DNA of 52,960 bases from AC-51 sp036265325 (GCA_036265325.1 DATAPH010000016.1:1-52960), one strand, 5' to 3'; shown: positions 42,425 through 50,441, counted from the stretch's first letter. Notes: generated by a model from the sequence alone, not told the origin. Translations and numbers: made by a program.

Positions 42425-43108
42425 TCAAACGACGGTGTCGGGCGGTCGGGCGCGCGCGGCGACGGTCACGATCGCACGAGAGATGGGCAGCAGGACGCCC
42501 CAGATCACGACGGCCAACTCCATCGATAGGGGGACGAAAGCCGTTCCGATCGCGAACGCGATCGGCGTCATCGTGGCGCGGAACGTCGTCGCCCGCTGGA
42601 CGTCCGGATCCACCGAGCCGACGAGCTGCCGGCCCAACGCGTAGAACCAGATCGACGCGCCGACGAGACTCGTGACTGTCAGCGTTCCGCCGTAGAGGAA
42701 ACCTGCCACGTCTGAGCCGAAGTAGCGTCCGAGTAGCTCCGTCGGGAACGGCAAGAAGCAGATCCCAAGAAGGTGGAACAGGTTCAGCCACAGCAGTCCG
42801 AGATCGTAGCGGTCGATGAGCCGGAACAGCCGATGGTGAGCGATCCAGAACTGGCCGATGACGACGAAGCTGAGGGCGAAGGCGAACAATTGGCCGGAAA
42901 GTTCGTGCAGCGCGTGTCCCAATCCCGCCGCCGGAACGGTCGCGGGGATGACGAGGGTCACCACGAGCAACGTCATGGCGATGGCGAACACCGCATCGCT
43001 GAAGAACTCGATCCGATCCATGCCGGCTGGATCGGACGAGCGTCGGACGGCGAGCGGGCCGCGGCTCGCGGGCTCGACAGGATCGGGTGCGCCGCCGACT
43101 CGGGACAT
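42425..43108 (-). CDS. TMEM175-like potassium channel
   Basis: A 227-residue membrane protein of the TMEM175 (DUF1211) family with six predicted helices in one repeat, the bacterial form that assembles as a tetramer. The pore signature is MDRIEFFSDAVFAIAMTLLV at about 28-47 (FSDxVFAIAxTLL), and further helices include FALSFVVIGQFWIAHHRLF. The isoleucine/leucine-rich first helix forms the selectivity constriction in characterised homologs. The ATG at 43108 is preceded after 6 bases by TACGGT; the basic upstream extension is not family-like. It is divergent from rsmI. Confidence 0.9.
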   Translation of the reverse strand: MSRVGGAPDPVEPASRGPLAVRRSSDPAGMDRIEFFSDAVFAIAMTLLVVTLVIPATVPAAGLGHALHELSGQLFAFALSFVVIGQFWIAHHRLFRLIDRYDLGLLWLNLFHLLGICFLPFPTELLGRYFGSDVAGFLYGGTLTVTSLVGASIWFYALGRQLVGSVDPDVQRATTFRATMTPIAFAIGTAFVPLSMELAVVIWGVLLPISRAIVTVAARARPPDTVV

Positions 43109-43114
43109 CCACGT

Positions 43115-43120
43115 ACCGTA
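43115..43120 (-). promoter_or_regulatory. -10 hexamer of TMEM175-like gene (leaderless)
   Basis: TACGGT on the minus strand ends 6 bases before the ATG at 43108. Confidence 0.5.
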
Positions 43121-43181
43121 TCCCGCCCGACCTCCCTCGAGGTTGGGAGCGCACGGCGGTCCGGCATGCGACCATCGCTGG

Positions 43182-44012
43182 ATGGCCGGGGTGCTGCATA
43201 TCGTCGCGACGCCGATCGGGAACCTCGGCGACCTGAGCGATCGCGCCCGCGCAACATTGGCGACGGTGGATCTGGTCGTCGCCGAAGACACGCGCCGCAC
43301 CGGGAAGCTGCTCGCGTCGCTCGGCATCGACGCGCGCATGCGCTCGATGTTCGAAGGCAACGAGCGACGCCGGACCGACGAGATCGTGGAGGAGCTCCTC
43401 GACGGGCGAATCGTCGCGCTCGTGTCTGACGGCGGAACCCCGCTCGTGTCGGATCCGGGCTATCGGTTGGTCCGCGCGTGCGTCGAGGAGGGGATCGAGG
43501 TGCGCGTGGTGCCCGGACCGTCGGCGGCGATCGCGGCGCTCGTGGTCAGCGGGCTCGCGACCGACCGCTTCGTCTTCGAGGGGTTCCTGCCGAGGACCGC
43601 CGGCGATCGGCGAGCGCGGCTGGCGGCGCTCGCCGACGAGCCGCGGACCGTCGTGCTGTACGAGTCGCCCAGGCGGCTCGCGACGTTGCTCGCCGACCTC
43701 GCGGCGATCGAACCGGATCGAAGGGTCGCCGTCTGCCGTGAGCTGACGAAGCTCCATGAAGAGGTGCGGCGGGGCACCGTGGCAGAGGTGCGTCAGGCGA
43801 TCGGCGACGGCGCCGTCCGGGGCGAGGTCGTCGTCGTGCTCGAAGGACGACCGGCCGGCGCATCCGTGGATGTCGACGCTGCGGTCGCCGAGGCTCGTGA
43901 GCTCGTCGCAGACGGCGCGCGGAAGCGCGATGCCGCGCACCAGGTGGCCGAGCGTACGGGCGTTCCCGCCAACGCGATCTATCGGGCGCTCGTGCCGGAG
44001 GCGACCGGATGA
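43182..44012 (+). CDS. rsmI: 16S rRNA (cytidine-1402-2'-O)-methyltransferase RsmI
   Basis: A 276-residue SAM-dependent methyltransferase that modifies C1402 of 16S rRNA in the ribosomal P site. The opening GVLHIVATPIGNLGDLSDRA at about 3-22 is diagnostic. VVAEDTRRTGKLL, VSDGGTPLVSDPGYRLVRAC at about 86-105 and VVPGPSAAIAALVVSGLATD at about 112-131 follow. ATG 43182 has an imperfect hexamer (GACCAT) 6 bases upstream. In B. subtilis the ortholog (yabC) also lies near metS, tatD, yabE and ksgA. It overlaps the next gene by 4 bases. Confidence 0.95.
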   Translation: MAGVLHIVATPIGNLGDLSDRARATLATVDLVVAEDTRRTGKLLASLGIDARMRSMFEGNERRRTDEIVEELLDGRIVALVSDGGTPLVSDPGYRLVRACVEEGIEVRVVPGPSAAIAALVVSGLATDRFVFEGFLPRTAGDRRARLAALADEPRTVVLYESPRRLATLLADLAAIEPDRRVAVCRELTKLHEEVRRGTVAEVRQAIGDGAVRGEVVVVLEGRPAGASVDVDAAVAEARELVADGARKRDAAHQVAERTGVPANAIYRALVPEATG

Positions 44013-44929
44013 GCGTCGTGCCGCTCGGCCCGCCGCCTCGCCCCGACGGCGTGCCGTTCCGGCCCGATGTCATCGTGCCCGCGGCGCCGCCGCGGACCGA
44101 CGTGCACCACGCGCGGCAGCGAACCGACGCAACGCTCGTTGGCGTGCTCGCGATCTTCCTCAGCGGCGCCGTCGTCGCCGCCTCGATCGCGATCGCGTCG
44201 CCGGCCCCGAGTCCGATCGTGGGTCCGCCGACGACCGTCCCGTCCGGCGCCGGCCAGCCGGGGCTCTCGGGTGTCGTGCCGATGGGCCCCGACGGCCCGT
44301 ACGCGTTCCTCGCCGCCACCTACGTCCACGGCCAGCGCGAGCCGGTTCGATGGAACCCGTGCCAGCCGATCGGATACGAGCTCAACGTGGAGCACGGGCC
44401 GCCCGGGACCCAGGAGGCCATCAGGGGTGCCCTCGACCTCGCGAGCACGGCGTCGGGGATCGACTTCCAGTTCGACGGCAGCACGATCCAGGGGATCGCC
44501 GGGATGCGCCACGGTCGGTACTTCACCGATGCGCTGCACTCCGTGTACAAGCCCGTCTTGATCGCTGTCGTCTCGCACGCGGCGTTCCAGCGGTTCCACG
44601 TTCCCCAGCGGGTGCTCGCGTTCACGCACCCGGAGCAGGGCACGTCGTCGCACGAAGACGAATGGGTCTCCGGCTACATCGCCGTCGACGGCGGCGTCCG
44701 GTACGCCAACACCGGCAGGTGGTCGATGGAGCTCGTGATCGCCCACGAGGTCGGGCACCTACTCGGTCTCGCCCACGTGGACGACCCGAACCAGCTGATG
44801 TTCAGCACGCAGGTCGCGAACGGCGTCATCCCGGCGCCGACCGACGGCTACGGCCCCGGCGACCTTGCCGGGCTCGCGCTGCTCGGTGCACGCCAGGGCT
44901 GCCTGCCGCACGTGCGCGTGGCGCCGTAG
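44009..44929 (+). CDS. Membrane-anchored matrixin-like zinc metalloprotease
   Basis: A 306-residue protein with a proline-rich cytoplasmic start (about 1-40), one membrane helix (about 46-66: LVGVLAIFLSGAVVAASIAIA) and an extracytoplasmic protease domain. The zinc site is AHEVGHLLGLAH at about 248-259 (HExxHxxGxxH), followed by DPNQLMFST, where the methionine can form the met-turn. RWNPCQPIGYELN at about 113 is typical of the N-terminal part of bacterial matrixin-like domains. The substrate is unknown. Its start overlaps rsmI by 4 bases, so a secreted-type protease is coupled to an rRNA methylase gene. Confidence 0.85.
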   Translation: MSVVPLGPPPRPDGVPFRPDVIVPAAPPRTDVHHARQRTDATLVGVLAIFLSGAVVAASIAIASPAPSPIVGPPTTVPSGAGQPGLSGVVPMGPDGPYAFLAATYVHGQREPVRWNPCQPIGYELNVEHGPPGTQEAIRGALDLASTASGIDFQFDGSTIQGIAGMRHGRYFTDALHSVYKPVLIAVVSHAAFQRFHVPQRVLAFTHPEQGTSSHEDEWVSGYIAVDGGVRYANTGRWSMELVIAHEVGHLLGLAHVDDPNQLMFSTQVANGVIPAPTDGYGPGDLAGLALLGARQGCLPHVRVAP

Positions 44930-44953
44930 ATCCGGCCGTTCCGAACCTGCCGG

Positions 44954-44959
44954 TACGAT
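44954..44959 (+). promoter_or_regulatory. -10 hexamer of metG
   Basis: TACGAT ends 10 bases before the ATG at 44970. An in-frame ATG at 44958 overlaps the box and is therefore less likely. Confidence 0.4.
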
Positions 44960-44969
44960 GTGCGCCACC

Positions 44970-46517
44970 ATGGGCCGCGACGTCTTCTACATCACGACGC
45001 CGATCTTCTACGCGAACGACGTGCCCCATATCGGGCACGCCTACAACGCGGTCGGCACCGACTTCATCGCGCGCTACCACCGGCTGCGCGGTGAGGACGT
45101 CTTCCACCTGACGGGCACCGACGAGCACGGCCTCAAGGTCCAGCGTGCGGCGGAGGCCAACGGCGTCACCGCGACGGAGTGGGTCGATGAGCTCGAGCCG
45201 AAGTGGCGCGAGGTCTGGGCGCGGCTCGATATCGCCTACGACGACTACATCCGCACGACCGAGCCGCGTCACCACGACGCCGTCGTGAAGATCTTGCAGG
45301 CGGTCAAGGACAACGGTCGCAACGACATCTATCTCGGTCACTACGAGGGCCTGTACTGCGTGCACTGCGAGGCCTACTACAACGAGTCCGACCTCATCGA
45401 GGGGAACCGCTGCCCGATCCATGAACGGCCGGTCGAGCTCGTTCGTGAGGACAACTACTTCTTCCGACTGTCCGCGTACGCGGACCGGTTGCTCGCGCAT
45501 TACGAGGCGCACCCAGAAGCGGTCGAGCCGGCGACGCGTCGCAACGAAGTGCTCTCGTTGATCCGTGGCGGCCTTCAGGACTTCTCGATCAGTCGCACGA
45601 CGTTCGACTGGGGCGTGCCGTTGCCTTGGGACGAAACGCACGTCGCCTACGTCTGGTTCGACGCATTGACGAACTACGTCACCGCCGCCGGGTATGCGGA
45701 TGATCCCGATGGGTTCGCGCGGATGTGGCCGGCGAACATCCACTCGATCGGCAAGGACATCCTTCGCTTCCACGCGGTCTATTGGCCGGCGATGTTGATG
45801 GCGGCGGCCCTCGAACCGCCGATGCAGGTCTGGGCGCACGGCTACCTCACCGTCGGCGGCAAGAAGATGTCGAAGACGAACCTCACGGGGATCCACCCGT
45901 TCGACCTCATCGACCACTTCGGGGTGGACTCTTATCGGTACTTCTTCATGCGCCAGATCGTGTGGGGAGCCGACGGCGACTTCTCGTGGGAGGCGATGGT
46001 CGAGCGCCACAACGCCGACCTCGCGAACGGACTCGGGAACCTCGCCAGCCGGGTGCTCGCGATGCTGGCGAGCAACGTGGACGGCGCCGTGCCGGCCGCG
46101 ACGCTGCCCGGCGAGGAGTCGGATCTCCCCGACGTCATCAGCGAGGCGGCGAAGCGCTACGACGACCACATGATCCAGGTCGAGCTTCAGAAGGCGGTTG
46201 CCGCGGTCTGGTCCATCGTCGACCGCGCCAACGGATATCTCGTTGAGAAGGAGCCGTGGAAGCTCGCGAAGGACGCCGATCGTCGCGCCGAGCTGGAGTC
46301 GGTGCTGTATGCGAGCGCCGAGACGCTGCGCATCATCGCCGTGTTGATCCAACCGTTCATGCCGGCCGCCGCTCAGCGGCTTTGGGACCAGCTCGGCATC
46401 GGCGGGAACGTGGTGGATCAACGACTTCCCGATGCCGTGGTGTGGGGCGGTCTCCCCGTGGGTACCGTCACGCACAAGGGAGACGCGCTCTTCCCTCGCC
46501 TCGACGCGGGGGAGTGA
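44970..46517 (+). CDS. metG: Methionyl-tRNA synthetase
   Basis: A 515-residue class I aminoacyl-tRNA synthetase that charges tRNA-Met. The HIGH motif is at residues 20-23 (VPHIGHAYNAVGTD). The connective peptide carries a single zinc knuckle with CVHC at about 130 and CPIH at about 150. The KMSKT motif is at 299-303 (GGKKMSKT). The anticodon-binding helical domain ends the protein, and the dimerising tRNA-binding extension found in longer MetRS is absent. The start is preceded by TACGAT. The order rsmI, metG, tatD, YabE-like, rsmA, ispE is widely conserved. Confidence 0.95.
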   Translation: MGRDVFYITTPIFYANDVPHIGHAYNAVGTDFIARYHRLRGEDVFHLTGTDEHGLKVQRAAEANGVTATEWVDELEPKWREVWARLDIAYDDYIRTTEPRHHDAVVKILQAVKDNGRNDIYLGHYEGLYCVHCEAYYNESDLIEGNRCPIHERPVELVREDNYFFRLSAYADRLLAHYEAHPEAVEPATRRNEVLSLIRGGLQDFSISRTTFDWGVPLPWDETHVAYVWFDALTNYVTAAGYADDPDGFARMWPANIHSIGKDILRFHAVYWPAMLMAAALEPPMQVWAHGYLTVGGKKMSKTNLTGIHPFDLIDHFGVDSYRYFFMRQIVWGADGDFSWEAMVERHNADLANGLGNLASRVLAMLASNVDGAVPAATLPGEESDLPDVISEAAKRYDDHMIQVELQKAVAAVWSIVDRANGYLVEKEPWKLAKDADRRAELESVLYASAETLRIIAVLIQPFMPAAAQRLWDQLGIGGNVVDQRLPDAVVWGGLPVGTVTHKGDALFPRLDAGE

Positions 46518-46570
46518 GCGATCGCAGGGACCCCACCCCGTCGACCGCCGGATGAGGCTTCCCAACTTCG

Positions 46571-46586
46571 TGTTTCACGTGAAGCT
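46571..46586. promoter_or_regulatory. parS-like ParB-binding site
   Basis: TGTTTCACGTGAAGCT matches the parS consensus TGTTTCACGTGAAACA at 14 of 16 positions and contains the perfect palindrome TTCACGTGAA. It lies in the 113-base intergenic gap between metG and tatD. Such sites load the ParB segregation protein and cluster near the replication origin. Confidence 0.65.
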
Positions 46587-46615
46587 CACCCTGTTCACCC
46601 GAACTTGAGACCGGG

Positions 46616-46621
46616 TAAGGT
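46616..46621 (+). promoter_or_regulatory. -10 hexamer of tatD
   Basis: TAAGGT ends 9 bases before the ATG at 46631. A weak -35 (TTCACC, 46594-46599) is 16 bases upstream. Confidence 0.45.
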
Positions 46622-46630
46622 CCGCGCCAG

Positions 46631-47422
46631 ATGGGCGCCTCGAACCCTGAACTCCCGGTGCAGTCCACGGCCGTAGACAGCCACTGCCACCTGTTCCTGA
46701 TGGACCAGGAACCTGCAGTGGCGGTCGAGGCCGCGAAGGCCGCCCGCGTGGAACGCATGATCTGTGTAGGCGTGGACGTTGCGACGAGCGAGCGGTCTAT
46801 CGCGATCGCCTCCGAGCTCGAGGGTGTGCGCGCCTCGGCCGGCGTTCACCCCCATGACGCCGACGGGTTCGACGACGAGGCCGCCGCGCGGATCGAAACG
46901 CTCCTGAAAGACCCCGCGGTTGTAGGGGTCGGGGAGTGCGGGCTCGATTGGTTCCGGATGCACAGCGAGCGCGAGGCACAGCTGCGGACGCTGGCGGCAC
47001 ACATCGAGCTCGCGCGCGATTGTGGAAAACCGATGATCGTCCACGTGCGCGACGCATGGGACGACGCGCTTCGAGTCTTGCATGAGGGTTCTGCGGAGCG
47101 CGTCGTGATCCACTGCTTCACCGGTGACGCCGACATCGCGCGCGAGTGCGAACGACGCGGCTATTGGCTCTCGTTCGCCGGCAACGTCACGTATCCGAAG
47201 AACGCGCACATGCGTGAAGCCGCCGCGGCGGTGTCACTCGATCGCGTGTTGGTCGAGACCGACAGTCCGTTCCTCGCGCCGCAGAAGCTTCGCGGCACCG
47301 ATAACTCGCCGCAGAACGTCGTCATCACGCTCGCGGAACTCGCATCGGTGCGCGACGAACCGCTCGAACTGCTCGCCGACGCGACGGTCTCGAACGCCGA
47401 AGCGGTCTTTTCCGGCCTATGA
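46631..47422 (+). CDS. tatD: TatD-family metal-dependent DNase
   Basis: A 263-residue TatD-type nuclease with a TIM-barrel fold. Metal ligands are visible in DSHCHLFL at about 16-23, GVGECGLDW at about 98-106 (Glu), IVHVRDAW at about 137 and VIHCFTG at about 161, and the final aspartate in VETDSPFLAP at about 208-217. TatD enzymes trim single-stranded or damaged DNA and have deoxyribonuclease activity. It stands between metG and a YabE-like gene, as in B. subtilis (yabD). The parS-like site lies just upstream. Confidence 0.93.
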   Translation: MGASNPELPVQSTAVDSHCHLFLMDQEPAVAVEAAKAARVERMICVGVDVATSERSIAIASELEGVRASAGVHPHDADGFDDEAAARIETLLKDPAVVGVGECGLDWFRMHSEREAQLRTLAAHIELARDCGKPMIVHVRDAWDDALRVLHEGSAERVVIHCFTGDADIARECERRGYWLSFAGNVTYPKNAHMREAAAAVSLDRVLVETDSPFLAPQKLRGTDNSPQNVVITLAELASVRDEPLELLADATVSNAEAVFSGL

Positions 47423-47451
47423 GCGCCCGGATCGACTGCCCTCCCTCAAGG

Positions 47452-47481
47452 TTGCAGTAAGGGTTGAGGGTTCGATAAGGT
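47452..47481 (+). promoter_or_regulatory. Promoter of YabE-like gene
   Basis: TTGCAG (47452-47457) and TAAGGT (47476-47481) are 18 bases apart. Transcription would start near 47488, leaving a leader of about 87 bases with several GC-rich inverted repeats before the GTG start. Confidence 0.55.
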
Positions 47482-47574
47482 GGCCCTCCATGCGACCGGA
47501 GGCCACGTTCCGGCCGGGGCACTTCCCACCCAGCCGCTTCCCCCGAAGGCCCTCCCCGTACTTACGGAGGCAGG

Positions 47575-48696
47575 GTGGTACGACCGACACGCGTACGGCG
47601 GCTGCGACGCCGTCGTGCTCTGAAAGCTTCGATCGTCGCGGCGGGCGTCGTGTTGTCCGCGACCATCGTTTCGGGCGCATGGGCGAAAGACGTGACGCTG
47701 GTGATCGACGGGCGCTCGCACGACGTGCGCACGCGATCGACGAGCGTCGAGGACCTGCTTTCCGATCAAGGCGTGCCGCTGTCGATCGGGTTGCAGGTCG
47801 AACCGCCGCCGGCGACGACGCTCGCCGACGGCATGACCGTCTACGTGAGTCCACCGCCGGGCGTGCCGGCGAACGGGTTCTCGGCGTCGGTCACCTCCAC
47901 AGGTGTGGGGGTCTGGGTGGTGGAGCGACCGGGGACGGGTTCGTTTGGGAAGGCGAACTCCGGACCCGGGGAGGCTTCAACCTCTGCGGCCGGTGTCGGG
48001 CCTTCGGGCGTCACCGTGCGGGCCGTCGTGACGGGGAAGGTGCACGACGTCTCGACCAACGCGGAAACGACCGGGGCGCTCCTTATGGCCATGGGGATCC
48101 AACCCGACGCTGATGACCGCGTCGTCCCGCCACCCAGTACCCCCCTCCACGACGGCATGACGGTCCGGTACGACCGCGTGTCGACGACTACGCACCAGAT
48201 GACGCTGCCCATCCAGATGCCCGTCGACACGCACTACACGTCGTCGCTCAGCCCGGGGCACATGGTGGTGCTGAGCCACGGCTCGACTGGCACCGAGCGC
48301 GCGGCGGTCGCGGTCAGGTCGGTCAACGGGAGCGTGGTCTCGCGCCGGATCGTGTCGCGCAGCGTTCTCGCGCCGCCGGTGCCGGAGGTCCGGCTCTCGG
48401 CGCCGTATTCCATGACCGACGGAACGCTGCGCGAGCCCGGGACCGGGGCGACCACCGAGACGGGCGAGGCCTCCTGGTACGACCCGCCGTGGAGCGGCCT
48501 GACCGCCGCCCAGCCATGGCTGCCGTTCGGCACCCATGTGACCGTCACGGACCTCGACACCGGACGCTCCGTTACGGTGGTGATCGATGATCGAGGACCG
48601 TTCGGATCGGGGCGGATCATCGACCTCTCACCCGAGGCGTTCTCCGCCCTCCAGCCGCTCGGCCACGGCGTCCTCCACGTCTCCCTCTCTTGGTGA
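47575..48696 (+). CDS. YabE-like secreted cell-wall protein: DUF348 repeats plus degenerate RlpA-like domain
   Basis: A 373-residue exported protein. A basic start and one hydrophobic segment (about 18-37) form a signal peptide or anchor. Two ubiquitin-like DUF348 repeats follow: KDVTLVIDGRSHDVRTRSTS at about 38-57 and GVTVRAVVTGKVHDVSTNAE at about 143-162. A linker leads to a C-terminal RlpA-like double-psi barrel (about 295-373): GEASWYDPPW, TAAQPWLPFGTHVTVTDLDT, DDRGPFGSGRIIDLS. The usual catalytic His in TAAH is Gln, and the segment with the conserved Glu/Asp is missing, so hydrolysis is doubtful. GTG 47575 follows GGAGG. The position matches rpfB of mycobacteria and yabE of B. subtilis. 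Confidence 0.85.
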   Translation: MVRPTRVRRLRRRRALKASIVAAGVVLSATIVSGAWAKDVTLVIDGRSHDVRTRSTSVEDLLSDQGVPLSIGLQVEPPPATTLADGMTVYVSPPPGVPANGFSASVTSTGVGVWVVERPGTGSFGKANSGPGEASTSAAGVGPSGVTVRAVVTGKVHDVSTNAETTGALLMAMGIQPDADDRVVPPPSTPLHDGMTVRYDRVSTTTHQMTLPIQMPVDTHYTSSLSPGHMVVLSHGSTGTERAAVAVRSVNGSVVSRRIVSRSVLAPPVPEVRLSAPYSMTDGTLREPGTGATTETGEASWYDPPWSGLTAAQPWLPFGTHVTVTDLDTGRSVTVVIDDRGPFGSGRIIDLSPEAFSALQPLGHGVLHVSLSW

Positions 48697-48712
48697 TTCC
48701 TCACCGCGGGCG

Positions 48713-49513
48713 ATGCTCGATGCGTACGGCGTCGAGCCGTCCAAGGCGCTCGGGCAGCATTTCCTGATCGATCCGAACCTCGCCACCGCCATGGCTGCCG
48801 ACGCGGGCGTCCAGCCCGGCGACGCGGTCATCGACATCGGCGCAGGGCTCGGCGCGCTGACAACCGCGCTCGCCGAGCGTGGCGCGGCGCGGGTTCTGGC
48901 GATCGAGTTCGACCGTGCGCTCGTGCCCGCCTTGCGTTCCGTGGCGCAGGCGTACCCGACGGTCGAGGTCGTCGCCGCCGACGCCACCAAGGCTGACTGG
49001 CCGTCGGCGCTCGGCGATCGGGCATGGATCGCATGCGGGAACCTCCCGTACAACGTCGGCACGGCCATCGTGCTGTCCCTGCTCGAGCGCGCGCCGATGG
49101 TGCGGCGAGTCGTCGTGATGGTGCAGCGAGAGGTTGCGGATCGGTTGGTCGCCACGTCCGCGGCGCGCGAGGGATACGGGCCGACCAGCTTGCGTGTCGC
49201 GTTTCACGCCGACGCGACGATCCTGCGGCCGGTGCCGGCGTCCGTGTTCTGGCCGCGCCCGTCGGTCGCGTCCGCGATCGTTCGGATGGAGCGGCGTTCG
49301 CATCCCGCCGCTGCCGTCGACGAAGAGGCGCTCTGGCGCGTCGTCGATGAGGCGTTCGCGCAACGGCGGAAGACGATGCGCGGCGCGCTCCGCCGGCTCG
49401 GCGTCGATGACCCCGACGCGACGCTGTACGCGGCGGGCGTCGACCCGTCGACTCGTCCGGAGGAGCTTGATCTCGCCGGATTCGCTCGCATCGCCGAGGC
49501 GCTCCCGGCGTGA
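48713..49513 (+). CDS. rsmA: 16S rRNA dimethyladenosine transferase RsmA (KsgA)
   Basis: A 266-residue SAM-dependent enzyme that dimethylates A1518 and A1519 of 16S rRNA. Signatures are SKALGQHFLIDPN at about 10-22, the SAM-binding VIDIGAGLGALTTALAERGA at about 40-59, and the catalytic NLPYNVGTA at about 107-115. The C-terminal substrate domain includes AFAQRRKTMRGALRRLG at about 217-233. The ATG at 48713, 16 bases after the YabE-like stop, begins MLDAYGVEPSKALG as in homologs. RNase M5 (rnmV), which often precedes rsmA in Firmicutes, is absent. It overlaps ispE by 4 bases. Confidence 0.95.
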   Translation: MLDAYGVEPSKALGQHFLIDPNLATAMAADAGVQPGDAVIDIGAGLGALTTALAERGAARVLAIEFDRALVPALRSVAQAYPTVEVVAADATKADWPSALGDRAWIACGNLPYNVGTAIVLSLLERAPMVRRVVVMVQREVADRLVATSAAREGYGPTSLRVAFHADATILRPVPASVFWPRPSVASAIVRMERRSHPAAAVDEEALWRVVDEAFAQRRKTMRGALRRLGVDDPDATLYAAGVDPSTRPEELDLAGFARIAEALPA

Positions 49514-50385
49514 GCGTCACGCGGCGGGCGCACGCGAAGCTCAACGTCTTCCTTCATGTCGTCGGCGCACGCGACGACGGCTACCACGAGATCGAGACGG
49601 TGATCCTGCCGCTCGAGTTGCACGACGTTGTCAGGGCCGAGGCCGCGGACGAGTTCACCGTGACCGTATCCGGTGCACGCGCGGGGGAGCTGGCCCGCGC
49701 GGGCGGCGAGGCGCTCGTCGACAGTGCTGCACGGGCATGGGCGCACGAGACGGGCCGCGCCTCGCCGGACGCCGCGATCGCGGTCGACAAGCGGATCCCG
49801 GTCGCCGCGGGCCTCGGGGGCGGCAGCGCAGACGCCGCGGCGACGATCCGGGTCCTCGACGAGCTCCACCGGACGGACCTCTCTACCGAGACCCTGCTCG
49901 GCATCGCCGCTGCCGTTGGCTCCGACGTCCCCGCGTTGCTGCTCGGCGGGCCGGTGTACGCCGACGGTCGCGGCGACCGCGTGACGCCGGTGCACGCGCA
50001 GACCACGGCCTGGGTTGTCGTGCCGGCGTCGTTCGCGGTGCGCACGCCCGACGCGTACAGATGGTGGGACGCTCGGGCGGAGTCCGGACCCGACCCGGGC
50101 GCTGTGATCGCTGCGCTCGAGGCCGGCAACGACGAGATCCTTGGGCCGGCGATCTTCAACGATCTTCAGTTCGCCGTCGCAGCGCGGCATCCCGAGATAT
50201 CCGACACGATCGCCGCGTTGCTCGACGCCGGCGCGCTCGGAGCCGTGATGTCCGGCAGCGGCCCCACGGTAGTCGCTCTCGCGCGGCATCTGGCGCACGC
50301 CGATCAGATCGCCCAGGCGGTGCCGGGCGCGTTCGTCACCTCGGGGCCTCCACGTACGATGGGGCCACCCTCCGGGGTCGTCTAA
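49510..50385 (+). CDS. ispE: 4-diphosphocytidyl-2-C-methyl-D-erythritol kinase IspE
   Basis: A 291-residue GHMP kinase of the MEP isoprenoid pathway, phosphorylating CDP-methylerythritol. The opening AHAKLNVFLHVVGARDDGYH at about 7-26 is diagnostic. The ATP loop is PVAAGLGGGSADAAATIRVL at about 97-116, and MSGSGPTVVAL lies at about 248-258. The start is the GTG at 49510, overlapping the rsmA stop. Its last five codons, including the TAA stop, lie inside the 5' end of tRNA-Gln. The stop codon is formed by the tRNA D-arm, so the C-terminal tail is constrained by the tRNA. Confidence 0.94.
   Translation: MSVTRRAHAKLNVFLHVVGARDDGYHEIETVILPLELHDVVRAEAADEFTVTVSGARAGELARAGGEALVDSAARAWAHETGRASPDAAIAVDKRIPVAAGLGGGSADAAATIRVLDELHRTDLSTETLLGIAAAVGSDVPALLLGGPVYADGRGDRVTPVHAQTTAWVVVPASFAVRTPDAYRWWDARAESGPDPGAVIAALEAGNDEILGPAIFNDLQFAVAARHPEISDTIAALLDAGALGAVMSGSGPTVVALARHLAHADQIAQAVPGAFVTSGPPRTMGPPSGVV
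50332..50360 (+). promoter_or_regulatory. Promoter of tRNA-Gln inside ispE
   Basis: TTCGTC (50332-50337) and TACGAT (50355-50360) are 17 bases apart, with the tRNA 5' end 10 bases after the -10. The promoter lies within the ispE coding sequence. Confidence 0.5.
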
Positions 50386-50441
50386 TGGCAAGACACGGGC
50401 CTTTGGAGCCTGGAATGGAGGTTCGATCCCTCCCCCCGGAA
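50371..50441 (+). tRNA. tRNA-Gln (anticodon TTG)
   Basis: The 71-base cloverleaf folds fully. The 7-bp acceptor is TCCGGGG/CCCCGGA, the D stem GTCT/AGAC, the anticodon stem CGGGC/GCCTG with loop CTTTGGA (anticodon TTG), and the T stem GGAGG/CCTCC with loop TTCGATC. The discriminator is A and no CCA is encoded. Its first 15 bases overlap the end of ispE. Confidence 0.93.

Noticed and set aside
47482..47574. ydaO-type c-di-AMP riboswitch
   Set aside because: The leader is short and no conserved riboswitch core could be recognised, so it is reported only as a structured leader.
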